Origin: Paenibacillus barcinonensis | GTDB taxonomy: Bacteria; Bacillota; Bacilli; Paenibacillales; Paenibacillaceae | Assembly (NCBI RefSeq): GCF_003217495.1 | Contig: NZ_QJSW01000004.1 | Coordinates: 337,047 to 401,046 of the forward strand | Reading direction: 5' to 3' | Length of the DNA stretch: 64,000 nt | In this document: in pieces, positions 8,740 to 17,571 of the stretch | How the letters are laid out: each line of letters starts with the position of its first letter | Position numbering within the stretch: position 1 is the first letter of the stretch | Position numbers and translations under genes: made by a program | The notes under the pieces: generated by a model | The model's input: only the letters and a program-made list of their open reading frames with translations | Told to the model about the DNA's origin: nothing | The model's database searches: none

Positions 8740-9489
8740 ATGTTTAATCCATTCTCCTTTCGTTTCGAAAAAGTATCAACGAAAAAGGTTAGTGAATTTA
8801 TTCGGGAACAGCTCGAGGAAGCTATCATTTTAAAAGAGCTGATGAGTGAAGAGCAGCTCCCGTCGGAGCGAGATTTGGCGGAGATGTTTGATGTAAGCCG
8901 TATTACTGTACGCGAAGCACTCTCTGCACTGGAGGATAAGGGATTAATCGAGAAAAGAGTGGGGGCTAAAGGTGGATCATTTGTCCTGCCACTGACAGCT
9001 AACTCCCATAAACGTACAAGAGAAGAGATCAAGCGGGATTGGGCTCACATGCTCAAGGTGTTTGAATATCGCACAATCATTGAGCCGGAAGCGGCTTTCC
9101 TGGCTGCTGAGCGGATCACCGCAGGCGAGCTTGAGCTGCTGTATGACTATATGAAGCAAAGTATTGAGCCGGACTGTACGCGTGAGTGGTTCAGGGCACT
9201 GGATGTTAAATTCCACCTGACCATAGCTAAAGCTTCAGGGAATCCCTACTGCGAAAGAGCTGTGAGGCAGATCCGAACCAAGATTAACCCGGCGCTTGAT
9301 CTGATGCCTTATAATGAGCAAATTCGTTCAGTGAACTACGAGGTACATATGGAAATTCTCGAAGCGCTGAAGTCTAGGGATAGCATGAATTCACGGGAGA
9401 CGATGAAAAGGCATATCGAGTTTTCGGCCGATGCAATCTATGCCCGGCTGGTGTCTGAGTCTGAGGAAAAGGAAAGGAATGAAGTATAA
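8740..9489 (+). CDS. GntR-family (FadR/FCD) transcriptional regulator
   Basis: A 249-residue regulator. A winged helix-turn-helix spans about residues 14-80 (LPSERDLAEMFDVSRITVREALSALE and the wing GLIEKRVGAKGGSFV). A helical FCD ligand-binding domain follows at about residues 95-235. The ATG at 8740 follows GGGGTG. It is the first gene of an operon with an amidohydrolase, a peptide-type ABC importer and a peptidase, and sits right behind a palindromic operator. It probably represses the operon until an amino-acid- or peptide-derived inducer, or a carboxylate, binds the FCD domain; the ligand is unknown. Confidence 0.93.
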   Translation: MFNPFSFRFEKVSTKKVSEFIREQLEEAIILKELMSEEQLPSERDLAEMFDVSRITVREALSALEDKGLIEKRVGAKGGSFVLPLTANSHKRTREEIKRDWAHMLKVFEYRTIIEPEAAFLAAERITAGELELLYDYMKQSIEPDCTREWFRALDVKFHLTIAKASGNPYCERAVRQIRTKINPALDLMPYNEQIRSVNYEVHMEILEALKSRDSMNSRETMKRHIEFSADAIYARLVSESEEKERNEV

Positions 9490-10698
9490 ATGAAACAATC
9501 CGAATTAATAGAGCTTGCGCAACCGCTGCAAGCCAAGTTAAGTGCCTGGCGCAGAGATCTGCATCGCCACCCGGAGATTGGTTATGAGGAACATCGTACT
9601 TCTGCGATTGTAGCTGAGCATCTGGAGCAGCTTGGACTGGAGGTAACACGTCATGTGGGACGGACCGGTGTGACAGGTCTGCTTCGCGGAGAGACGGATG
9701 GACCTACCTTTGCACTGCGTGCTGATATGGACGCTCTGCCTATTGAGGATCAGAAGAATGTTGAATACCGTTCGACAGTTCAAGGCAAGGCTCATCTTTG
9801 TGGTCATGATGCACACACCTCTATTCTGATGGGGGCAGCCGAACTGCTTACAAGTCTTGGAAGACCAAAGTCGGGCAATATCAAGTTTATTTTTCAGCCT
9901 GCGGAAGAGGGTCTTGCGGGTGCAAGGGCGATGATACAGGACGGAGTGCTGGAGAATCCCAGAGTGGATGCCATTGCGGGCTTGCACATGACTCCCGGTC
10001 AGGATACAGGAACTGTAGGCGTGAGCCAGGGGGTTGCCTTTGCATCAGCTGATCGGCTGGTGATCAAGATTCATGGTCAAGGTGGACATGCTGCCCGTCC
10101 GCATGAAGGCATTGATGCTATTGCTGTATCTGCGCAAGTCATTACCGCATTGCAAAATGTAGCCAGCCGTATGGTTGATCCGTTGGAGCCTGTTGTGGTG
10201 ACCATAGGTAAAATTAACGGAGGATACATGGGAACGGCAATTGCACCCGAAGTGGAGATGGTGGGTACTGTGCGTACCTTATCACCGGCATTACGTGAGC
10301 GAATGCCTGATCTGATCAAACAAGTGGTAAATGGTGTATGCAGTTCGTTTGGTGCCGGATGTGAAGTGATCTATGGTGACGGTTATCCTGTCGTTGTGAA
10401 TGATCTGGGCATGGTTGACCTGCTGACGGATGTCTGTGAAGAGGTGAATGCGCAGAAGGGATGGAGTTATATCAAGCCGTCTACAGGCGGTGAAGATTTT
10501 GCTTTTTATTGTGAGCAGGTGCCAGGTGTGTTTTTCCGGCTCGGTTCGGGCAATGAAGAGAACCGCACACGATATCCGCTTCACCATCCGATGTTTGATC
10601 TGGATGAGCAGGTTATGCCTTATGGCGTAGGTTTATTATCCGCAGTAGCACTTGAGTTTCTGGCAAGAAATACAACTTCTAAGGGGGAAGCATCATAA
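9490..10698 (+). CDS. M20-family amidohydrolase (N-acyl-amino-acid / hippurate hydrolase type)
   Basis: A 402-residue metalloenzyme. Family motifs are visible: LRADMDALPI (about residues 76-85), CGHDAHTSILMG with metal-binding Cys and His (about residues 98-109), PAEEGLAGARAMI, a dimerisation-domain segment GQGGHAARPHEGIDAI, and GGEDFAFY near the C-terminus. It would hydrolyse an amide bond of an N-acylated amino acid or small peptide conjugate in the cytoplasm. The ATG directly follows the regulator's stop codon, and its own stop overlaps the next gene's start by one base, so translation is tightly coupled to the importer lipoprotein. This supports hydrolysis of an imported substrate. Confidence 0.93.
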   Translation: MKQSELIELAQPLQAKLSAWRRDLHRHPEIGYEEHRTSAIVAEHLEQLGLEVTRHVGRTGVTGLLRGETDGPTFALRADMDALPIEDQKNVEYRSTVQGKAHLCGHDAHTSILMGAAELLTSLGRPKSGNIKFIFQPAEEGLAGARAMIQDGVLENPRVDAIAGLHMTPGQDTGTVGVSQGVAFASADRLVIKIHGQGGHAARPHEGIDAIAVSAQVITALQNVASRMVDPLEPVVVTIGKINGGYMGTAIAPEVEMVGTVRTLSPALRERMPDLIKQVVNGVCSSFGAGCEVIYGDGYPVVVNDLGMVDLLTDVCEEVNAQKGWSYIKPSTGGEDFAFYCEQVPGVFFRLGSGNEENRTRYPLHHPMFDLDEQVMPYGVGLLSAVALEFLARNTTSKGEAS

Positions 10699-12266
10699 TG
10701 AAAAAGAGACAATGGACAGGTCTATGGATTACCTTGCTGGCAGTGGTGATGGTGTTAAGTGCTTGCGGTGGAGGCAGCAAAGGAACGGAGAACAATACAG
10801 CCTCAGAGGGAAGCAGCAGTGGAGCAGCAGCCAGCAGCACATTAACAATTGCGGCGGCAACAGATATTGAAAGCTTCGATCCGCACAACAACAACAATAC
10901 AGCCAGCGAAGCTGTGCTTGTAAATGTGTTTGATTATTTGGTCAAAAATGACAGCCAGCAGAAAAAAGTACCTGCACTCGCTACATCATGGGAGCAAGTG
11001 AATGATACGACATGGAGATTCAAGCTGCGTGAAGGTGTGACCTTCCACAATGGTGATCCATTCACATCAGCGGATGTGAAATTCACCTTGGAGCGCGTAG
11101 CCAAAGACAACACATTGAAACAAAACAGTTATTTCAAAAACATTGCTGAAGTTAAAGCGGTAGATGAGCATACCGTTGACATTATTACAGAAGGACCAGA
11201 CCCGTTGCTTCTTAATCGCTTGTCCAAAATGGGTGCCGGCATGTTGCCTGCAAAATATATTGCAGACAAGGGCATGGATACGTTCCTGAAAGCGCCGGTA
11301 GGTACAGGGCCTTACAAATTCAGTAAGTGGACCAAAGATGACCGTGTCGAGCTTGTGAAAAATGACAAATACTTCGGTGGTGAGCCGAAGTGGAATGAGG
11401 TTGTCTTCCGTGTCATTCCTGAAGCATCTACCCGTGTATCCGAATTGCTGGCTGGCGGTGTTGATGTTGCAGCCGCTATCCCGTCTACTGACATTGCCCG
11501 TATTGAAGGCGAAGCAGACAAAAAAATTGTGAAAGCACCGATCCAGCGCGTGCTTCAGCTGATCTTCCGTCAGACCGAAGGCAGCATTACAGCTGATCCT
11601 AAAGTGCGTGAAGCGATTGATCTGGCGATTGACAAACAGGGCATTGTTGACAGCATTGCTGGCGGAGCAGGTATCGTTACCCGGACTTCCGTGACACCAG
11701 GCAACTTTGGTGCCGATCCGTCATTGTACAAAACGTCATTGTATGATCTGGACAAGGCGAAGCAGCTGCTGAAGGAAGCGGGTTATGCCGAAGGGCAAGC
11801 AACGATGACCATTTCCGTATCCTCCCAGTACAAGGAACAGGCTGAAGTCGTAGCAGCGATGCTTGACCAAGCTGGATTCAAAATCAATCTGGACGTGCTT
11901 GAGCCAAGTGCATTCAGCGAGCGTTACAGCTCCAAATCCTTCAAGGAAATTTTCATGATTGGTATTGGTAACTCTTTGTTCGATGCTTCGAATAACTACA
12001 ACCGTTACATGGTGGAAGAAGCCAAAGGTGAATCGGATTACAATAATCCGGAAGTAGAGAAGCTGCTGCAATCTGCTCTGGTGAACATGGACCCTGAATC
12101 CCGTGAGAAGCAGTACCAGCAAGTACAGCAAATTTTTGCCGAAGAGCGTCCGGCTGTGTATCTGTATCAGATGGAAGGCGTCTATGGCACCAATGACAAA
12201 GTGAGCTTTGCGCCGCGCAGTGATGAGATGTTCTACGCTGACGAGATTACACCTGCTGCAAAGTAA
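10698..12266 (+). CDS. Peptide/nickel-type ABC transporter substrate-binding lipoprotein (family 5)
   Basis: A 522-residue lipoprotein. The signal peptide ends in the lipobox LSAC (Cys22-23 region) followed by a Gly/Ser/Thr/Asn-rich linker to about residue 45. The mature domain shows family 5 motifs: a DPHNNNNTASEAVLVNVFDYL entry region, W.FKLREGVTFHNGDPFTSADVKF, and GTGPYKFSKW. It is anchored to the outer face of the membrane and captures oligopeptides or peptide-like ligands for the DppB/DppC permeases downstream. It is separated from them by a strong terminator at 12307-12348, a common way to express more binding protein than permease. Confidence 0.94.
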   Translation: MKKRQWTGLWITLLAVVMVLSACGGGSKGTENNTASEGSSSGAAASSTLTIAAATDIESFDPHNNNNTASEAVLVNVFDYLVKNDSQQKKVPALATSWEQVNDTTWRFKLREGVTFHNGDPFTSADVKFTLERVAKDNTLKQNSYFKNIAEVKAVDEHTVDIITEGPDPLLLNRLSKMGAGMLPAKYIADKGMDTFLKAPVGTGPYKFSKWTKDDRVELVKNDKYFGGEPKWNEVVFRVIPEASTRVSELLAGGVDVAAAIPSTDIARIEGEADKKIVKAPIQRVLQLIFRQTEGSITADPKVREAIDLAIDKQGIVDSIAGGAGIVTRTSVTPGNFGADPSLYKTSLYDLDKAKQLLKEAGYAEGQATMTISVSSQYKEQAEVVAAMLDQAGFKINLDVLEPSAFSERYSSKSFKEIFMIGIGNSLFDASNNYNRYMVEEAKGESDYNNPEVEKLLQSALVNMDPESREKQYQQVQQIFAEERPAVYLYQMEGVYGTNDKVSFAPRSDEMFYADEITPAAK

Positions 12267-12306
12267 CATCAGGCTTATACCACCTGTCATTGCATGAGTA
12301 AGCCGT

Positions 12307-12348
12307 GAACGGCAGGGACTGGATGAACAAGTTCCTGCCGTTCTTTTT
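12307..12348 (+). terminator. Intra-operon terminator between binding protein and permeases
   Basis: A 14-base-pair stem GAACGGCAGGGACT / AGTTCCTGCCGTTC (one G-T pair) with a 9-base loop is followed by TTCTTTTTTT. It lies between the binding-protein gene and the permease genes that belong with it, so partial read-through is expected and would set a high binding-protein to permease ratio. Confidence 0.88.
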
Positions 12349-12372
12349 TTGAAAAAGGGAGGTGAACCGGGA

Positions 12373-13290
12373 GTGGGCAAATACGTATTTAAATCTTTAT
12401 TACAGATTATTCCGGTGCTTTTTATTGTGTCCTTAATCGTATTTGTGCTGGTTCGAGTCACAGGTGATCCTGTTGCTCTCATGTTGCCCGAGACAGCTAC
12501 AGCGGAAGATCGGGCCGTTTTAACGCAGGCATTGGGCCTGGATCAGCCTCTGTACACACAATATGTGAAGTTTTTGGGCAATGCGATTCAGGGTGATTTC
12601 GGTCAATCTTTCCGTTACGGACAGCCTGCGCTTGAACTTGTACTGGAGCGACTGCCAGCCAGCTTTGAGCTCGCTGCTGCGGCCATGTTTTTTGCCGTAT
12701 TAATGGCTGTGCCCCTGGGCGTGATCTCTGCGGTGAAACGAAATACATTTACCGATCTCCTTATTTCGGGCATATCGGTTATTGGCAAGGCAATGCCTAA
12801 CTTCTGGATGGGCATTATGCTTATTCTGTTATTCTCAGTCATGCTGGGCGTACTGCCTGTTTCGGGTAGGGGCGGCTTGTCACATCTGATTCTGCCCGCA
12901 TTTACTCTGGGTGTCGGTTTGGCAGCTCAGATGACACGACTGATTCGCTCCAGCATGCTTGAAATTTTGAATCAGGACTATATTCGCACAGCACGCAGCA
13001 AAGGGCTTGGTCGCTTGACCGTGATTGTTAGGCACGCTTTTCGCAACGGCCTGATTCCGGTTGTAACCATTATGAGCCTTCAGTTTACCAGCTTGATTGG
13101 CGGTACGTTGATTACCGAAACGGTATTCTCCTGGCCAGGTCTCGGTCAGTTGCTGGTTGTAGCCGTGAATACACATGATATGGCTATCGTACAGGCGGCC
13201 GTGTTTGTGATTGCATTGATCGTGGTGCTCGTCAACATTCTGACGGATGTATCTTACAGACTGCTGGACCCACGTATCAAATATGACTAA
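12373..13290 (+). CDS. Oligopeptide/dipeptide ABC transporter permease (DppB type)
   Basis: A 305-residue membrane protein. I chose GTG at 12373 because GGGAGGTG at 12357-12363 is well placed; the longer open frame from TTG 12349 overlaps the terminator T-tract. An N-terminal helix (FKSLLQIIPVLFIVSLIVFVLVRV) is followed by the DppB-type extracellular segment, TM helices, and the EAA-like loop at about residues 200-220 (DYIRTARSKGLGRLTVIVRHAFRNGLIPV). It forms half the import channel with the next gene for the family 5 binding protein upstream. Confidence 0.93.
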   Translation: MGKYVFKSLLQIIPVLFIVSLIVFVLVRVTGDPVALMLPETATAEDRAVLTQALGLDQPLYTQYVKFLGNAIQGDFGQSFRYGQPALELVLERLPASFELAAAAMFFAVLMAVPLGVISAVKRNTFTDLLISGISVIGKAMPNFWMGIMLILLFSVMLGVLPVSGRGGLSHLILPAFTLGVGLAAQMTRLIRSSMLEILNQDYIRTARSKGLGRLTVIVRHAFRNGLIPVVTIMSLQFTSLIGGTLITETVFSWPGLGQLLVVAVNTHDMAIVQAAVFVIALIVVLVNILTDVSYRLLDPRIKYD

Positions 13291-13306
13291 GAAGGAGGTG
13301 CGATTC

Positions 13307-14257
13307 ATGAGAGACAGCAAAGAAGTGTCCATTCAGGGGGCAGAAACGAGCAATAACCATAGCGGAGAAGACCATAATCATAAACAGACATTTGCTGGCT
13401 TTCGTTCCATATGGCAGCAGCTGCTGATTAGCAAGACCGGATTATTCGGTGCTGTGCTGGTGTTGGTGGTTGTCCTGATTGCTATCGCCGCACCTCTGCT
13501 CACAAGTCATGATCCGGCAGCCGTTAGTCCGCTGAACCGTCTCAAACCGCCTGCCTGGCTTGAAGGCGGGACAGCCGAGTACTGGCTGGGAACCGACAAC
13601 CTGGGCAGAGACATGTGGAGCCGTATCGTGTATGGTGCTCGTGTATCACTCATTGTGGGTATGGGGGCAGTCATTGTCTCCGGTATACTTGGGGCGGTTC
13701 TGGGCCTGATCTCAGGATTCTATGGAAAATGGGTGGATGCCATCATTATGCGGGTGGGCGATGCATTTATGGCAATCCCGACGATTCTGTTCATGCTTGT
13801 TGTGATGGCCATTGTAGGACCTGGCATGACAACATTAATCCTGGTGATAGGTGTAACGAACTGGGTTCCATTCACCCGTGTAGTCCGAAGTGAAGTGCTC
13901 AGTATCAAAGAACGAGATTTCGTGTTTGCTGCGAGATCCATTGGAGCCAAAAATGGTCGGTTGATATTAAAGCATATTCTGCCTAACGTATTATCATCCT
14001 TTATCGTCATCTGTGGTATGAATGTGGGCACAACCATTATTATGGAAGCCTCGCTCAGCTTTCTCGGACTGGGGATCAAACCGCCGGACGTATCCTGGGG
14101 AGGCATGTTAAGTGATGGAAGGCAGTATGTAGCTACAAGCTGGTGGGTTGCTACTTTCCCTGGGCTTGCGATTACGTTTACTGTGCTGGGCGTTATTTTC
14201 CTCGGTGATTGGCTGCGAGATGTGCTCGATCCTCGAACGGAGTCTACTCATAAATAA
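13307..14257 (+). CDS. Oligopeptide/dipeptide ABC transporter permease (DppC type)
   Basis: A 316-residue membrane protein. The ATG at 13307 follows AAGGAGGTG at 13292-13300; the longer frame from 13247 overlaps the preceding permease without a ribosome site. It has a hydrophilic N-terminal ~45 residues, a first helix (LFGAVLVLVVVLIAIAAPLL), the DppC motif 'HWLGTDNLGRDMWSRIVYGARVSL'-like stretch (here EYWLGTDNLGRDMW), and the ATPase-contact loop RDFVFAARSIGAKNGRLILKHILPN. No dppD/dppF ATPases follow; the next gene is a peptidase. ATPases must come from elsewhere in the genome, or the system is non-standard. Confidence 0.93.
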   Translation: MRDSKEVSIQGAETSNNHSGEDHNHKQTFAGFRSIWQQLLISKTGLFGAVLVLVVVLIAIAAPLLTSHDPAAVSPLNRLKPPAWLEGGTAEYWLGTDNLGRDMWSRIVYGARVSLIVGMGAVIVSGILGAVLGLISGFYGKWVDAIIMRVGDAFMAIPTILFMLVVMAIVGPGMTTLILVIGVTNWVPFTRVVRSEVLSIKERDFVFAARSIGAKNGRLILKHILPNVLSSFIVICGMNVGTTIIMEASLSFLGLGIKPPDVSWGGMLSDGRQYVATSWWVATFPGLAITFTVLGVIFLGDWLRDVLDPRTESTHK

Positions 14258-14277
14258 AACGGAAGGGAGTTAGGGTT

Positions 14278-16320
14278 ATGAACAAAGGCCAGATTATGCC
14301 GGAGGACCTGTATCATTATCGGTGGATTAGTCAGCCTGTGATTAGTTCAAACGGACAGGTTGCCTACGTTGAACAGACCATTGATCAGATGAAAAATGAA
14401 TATCACACACAGATTCGGGGAATCTCACTGGATGGAACGGAAGATGTTGAGTTGACCGGGGGCACAAAAGACAGCTTCCCTGCATGGTCACCCGACGGAA
14501 GCAGCTTGACTTTCCTGCGTTCGGCTGAGGCTGGCAAAGGGCTGTGGGCCCTTCAGACGGGAGAGCCGGAAGCGGTAATGCTCATATCTCCTGAACGTAA
14601 AATCATGAGTTATGTTTGGTCACCCGATGGGAAATATATTGCGTTTACCAGTAAAATTCAATCAAGCAAGGCTCAACATCGCGATGGATGTGTAGACGAT
14701 GAATCGCTGAACAAGTCAAATGCAGTATTAGCTGTCGAACCAGCTTCTGTACTCCGTGGTAAGGTCTATGAACGAACTACGCCAAAGGCTGAAGGAGCAG
14801 GCTGGTGGGATGGTCAATACACCCATTTATTTGTTTACGAGATTGACAGTGGACAAATCACACAGATGACTTCTGGCTACTGGAGCGTTAATATGCCGGT
14901 ATGGTCTCCTGATAGTCTGAAGCTCGCATTTATGTCCAAGCAAACCAAGGAAGAGCATCTAGACCCGGATCTGCTCTATCACACAGACGTTTATATTATC
15001 TCTATAGATGATGCGAAGCAAGCCAAGCCTTACCAAGTTACAGATTCCAGTCTCCAGATCAGTCAGTATTCGTTTACGCCTGACGGGAAGCAGCTCATTC
15101 TCATTGCCAGTGACCGTCAATATGGAAGCGGAAGTCACAACCAACTGTTTACTATCTCGTTGGAGCGGGGCATACCCAGGCTAATGGCGCCTGAACTAGA
15201 TATGCATATTGGCAATGCGGCTTTAAGCGACATGAAATCGGTCAGTGCTTCACCTTCGCCAGTAATCAGTCAATCTTTTCCGCAGCAAGGTGTTTACGTT
15301 CTGGGCACGCATGACGGTAATGTGGATGTATATCGAGTTCATGCAGACGGAAGCTCCGAAGTAGTTACCCCGGCAGGTGAGAAGGATGTGTATCAATATA
15401 CGATAGCGGCAGATGAGAAAACATTGGTGGTCGCGGCGTTGACGGACTCGCATCCGGGAGAGCTATACATCGTGGAGGTCGAAACTGGACAAATGAAGCA
15501 ACTCACCCGCCGAAATGATGAATTTATGGCTGGGCAGCTGGTCAACGTACCCCAAAGAATTGAATTCACATCATCAGACGGCTGGTTGATTCAAGGCTGG
15601 CTGGCTATACCTGATGTAAGATCTGAGGGGAAAATCCCTTTGATTTTGCAGATTCATGGTGGTCCGCACGCAATGTATGCCGGAACGTTCAGCCATGAGA
15701 TGCAGACTCTTTTGGCTGACGGGTATGCCGTTTTATGGATTAATCCCCGAGGAAGCATAGGATATGGGCAGAATTTTGCCAGGGCATGCCGCGGAGACTT
15801 TGCAGGTGGAGATTATCGAGACTTGATGGAAGCGGTGGATTATGCGCTTGCAACGAATGATAAGCTGGATGAATTACGTATGGGTGTGGCAGGCGGCAGT
15901 TATGGAGGCGTCATGACGAACTGGATTATCGCTCATTCCAGCCGCTTCAAGGCAGCAGTCACACAGCGCTGTATTTCCAACTGGCTTTCAATGTACGGAA
16001 CAAGTGATATCGGCATCTCTTATGTTGAAGGGGTAATTGGGGGCAATCCGGCGGAGCATGCAGCATACCTGTGGTCCCGATCTCCGCTGGCTCATGCACA
16101 CCAGATCGAAACGCCACTGTTAATTATGCACGGTGAACAGGATTATCGAACACCGATTGCCCAGGCTGAAGAGCTCTATACGACGCTGAAGCGTTATGGA
16201 AAAACAACAAAACTGATCCGTTATCCAGGCTCCAACCACTCTTTGCTGAAAAGCGGCAAGCCTTCATTACGGGTGGACAGCTTTGAACAGGTGAAGGCCT
16301 GGTTTAAACAATATTTGTAG
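14278..16320 (+). CDS. S9-family serine peptidase (acylaminoacyl-peptidase / prolyl oligopeptidase type)
   Basis: A 680-residue cytoplasmic peptidase. The N-terminal ~400 residues form a beta-propeller with repeated WSPDG blades (for example FPAWSPDGSSLTFL, YVWSPDGKYIAF, PVWSPDSLKLAF). The C-terminal alpha/beta-hydrolase domain has the oxyanion region QIHGGPHAMY and the nucleophile motif GGSYGG with Ser541, then Asp622 (GEQDYRTP) and His654 (SNHS), completing the catalytic triad. It removes acyl-amino acids or short peptides from oligopeptides. It sits 20 bases after the DppC permease with GGAAGGGAG upstream and so completes an import-and-degrade pathway with the M20 enzyme. A terminator follows. 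Confidence 0.95.
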   Translation: MNKGQIMPEDLYHYRWISQPVISSNGQVAYVEQTIDQMKNEYHTQIRGISLDGTEDVELTGGTKDSFPAWSPDGSSLTFLRSAEAGKGLWALQTGEPEAVMLISPERKIMSYVWSPDGKYIAFTSKIQSSKAQHRDGCVDDESLNKSNAVLAVEPASVLRGKVYERTTPKAEGAGWWDGQYTHLFVYEIDSGQITQMTSGYWSVNMPVWSPDSLKLAFMSKQTKEEHLDPDLLYHTDVYIISIDDAKQAKPYQVTDSSLQISQYSFTPDGKQLILIASDRQYGSGSHNQLFTISLERGIPRLMAPELDMHIGNAALSDMKSVSASPSPVISQSFPQQGVYVLGTHDGNVDVYRVHADGSSEVVTPAGEKDVYQYTIAADEKTLVVAALTDSHPGELYIVEVETGQMKQLTRRNDEFMAGQLVNVPQRIEFTSSDGWLIQGWLAIPDVRSEGKIPLILQIHGGPHAMYAGTFSHEMQTLLADGYAVLWINPRGSIGYGQNFARACRGDFAGGDYRDLMEAVDYALATNDKLDELRMGVAGGSYGGVMTNWIIAHSSRFKAAVTQRCISNWLSMYGTSDIGISYVEGVIGGNPAEHAAYLWSRSPLAHAHQIETPLLIMHGEQDYRTPIAQAEELYTTLKRYGKTTKLIRYPGSNHSLLKSGKPSLRVDSFEQVKAWFKQYL

Positions 16321-16326
16321 AACTCG

Positions 16327-16353
16327 AAACCGCAGAAGCTTGCGGTTTTTTTT
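16327..16353 (+). terminator. Rho-independent terminator after the S9 peptidase
   Basis: The stem AAACCGCA / TGCGGTTT with a six-base loop is followed by a run of T; it closes the operon that began at 8740. Confidence 0.88.
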
Positions 16354-16369
16354 GTTTTGTGCAAAAAAT

Positions 16370-16398
16370 TTGATTTTGAATATAGGATGATATATATT
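16370..16398 (+). promoter_or_regulatory. Possible sigma-A promoter for the Asp23-like gene
   Basis: TTGATT (16370-16375) and TATATT (16393-16398) are 17 bases apart in an AT-rich stretch just after a terminator and 49 bases before the next start codon. Both boxes deviate from consensus, so confidence is moderate. Confidence 0.45.
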
Positions 16399-16446
16399 TT
16401 AATTAAATGATACATTATACTATCAAATAATGCAGAGGTGATTCAT

Positions 16447-16809
16447 ATGGAACTGAAGCAAACGATAGGTCATATCCAAATATCGGATGACGTTATCTCC
16501 AAAATGGTTGGTGAAATTACCAGCGCTACCTGTGAGATCACGTCGATGTCTGCCGGTTTGGTTGAAAGCATCAGCAAAATATGGAGCGGCCGCAGCCTGA
16601 CGAATGGCATAGCTATTCGGCGAAAAGATGACCTTGTGGAGATTAATGTGCGAGTTATTATGCGTTACGGCAGCAAGGTACATGAGGTATGCAGAGAATT
16701 GCAGTATAAAGTCATCGAGCAGATTGAGCATTTTACAGGCTTAACCATCCAAGCGGTGAATGTCATCGTGGAAGCTATAACGCCCCCGCAGACGTCTGCT
16801 AAATATTAA
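16447..16809 (+). CDS. Asp23/Gls24-family envelope stress protein
   Basis: A 120-residue protein with the Asp23/Gls24 layout: an opening beta-strand GHIQISDDVISKMVGEITS, an alternating strand pattern 'GIAIRRKDDLVEINVRVIMRYGSKV', and a last helix and strand 'VIEQIEHFTGLTIQAVNVIVEAI'. Family members are small cytosolic or membrane-associated proteins tied to envelope stress and lipid metabolism in Firmicutes. The ATG at 16447 behind AGAGGTG is preferred to the in-frame GTG at 16438. It follows a terminator and a possible promoter and is 37 bases upstream of a GNAT gene, with which it may be co-transcribed. Its exact role is unknown. Confidence 0.85.
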   Translation: MELKQTIGHIQISDDVISKMVGEITSATCEITSMSAGLVESISKIWSGRSLTNGIAIRRKDDLVEINVRVIMRYGSKVHEVCRELQYKVIEQIEHFTGLTIQAVNVIVEAITPPQTSAKY

Positions 16810-16846
16810 ACACACATACAAAGAGAAAATTACAGGAGTGAGAGTT

Positions 16847-17455
16847 ATGAGCCAAACCATCATTAAAAAAGCAAGTCCAGAGTCTAAAGTTGGAGGAAAA
16901 TTAACAGAAATGGCGCTTGATTATATGAAATTTTCCCTGGCCGGTTCGAGAGAATCTGCGACTATAGATAAAACCTTTCAACAACTATGGAGGGCTCGGA
17001 ATAATCGTTTTAGTCACGAATATGCTTATGAAGCGGTTCGGGAGGGCAAAACACTCGGTATGATTATGTGTTATCCGACAACACTCATGAATAGACTCGC
17101 GATGCCAACGTTCTCCCAACTGTTCAATTTACACAAATGGAACCTCATTGGATACAACCTTCGTAACTGGAAAGAGTGTTATACGATGCTAACGTTAAAA
17201 GAAGGAGAGAATGATGAATATCATATCGGAACGATTGCCACACTGCCGGAGAGCAGAGGACTGGGGCTTGGAACTGAATTAATTCTTCATGCAGAGAAGC
17301 AGGCGGTTTTGCAAGGCTTCGCCAAATCCTCTTTAACCGTCAAACAGGAGAATGCCGGTGCAATCAAGCTGTATGAACGTCTTGGATATCAGAAGGTCGG
17401 AGAAATCATCAAACCAGCCGTATCCATGTACCGAATGTCTAAATTGCTAGTGTAA
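16847..17455 (+). CDS. GNAT-family N-acetyltransferase
   Basis: A 202-residue protein ending in a GNAT fold: the acetyl-CoA loop appears as 'LPESRGLGLGTELILHAEKQA' (R/QxxGxG/A pattern) at about residues 125-145, followed by 'LTVKQENAGAIKLYERLGYQKVGEI', the usual last strands and helix. The acceptor is not predictable. The N-terminal ~70 residues are longer than a minimal GNAT. The ATG at 16847 follows AGGAGTG; an in-frame GTG at 16838 overlaps that site and was rejected. No terminator separates it from the Asp23-like gene. Confidence 0.88.
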   Translation: MSQTIIKKASPESKVGGKLTEMALDYMKFSLAGSRESATIDKTFQQLWRARNNRFSHEYAYEAVREGKTLGMIMCYPTTLMNRLAMPTFSQLFNLHKWNLIGYNLRNWKECYTMLTLKEGENDEYHIGTIATLPESRGLGLGTELILHAEKQAVLQGFAKSSLTVKQENAGAIKLYERLGYQKVGEIIKPAVSMYRMSKLLV

Positions 17456-17571
17456 ATGTAATAGACTTGACATCCGTATGGTATAGTAGAATGAAGGGAT
17501 TCGACAAAGGCATGTGACGTCAACGACAGGTTGCATGCAACTTCAACTTCATATCAAACGAGGTGTGATTA

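Noticed and set aside
17467..17492. Promoter TTGACA with TAGAAT before the pentapeptide gene
   Set aside because: The spacer is only 14 bases, too short for a normal sigma-A promoter.
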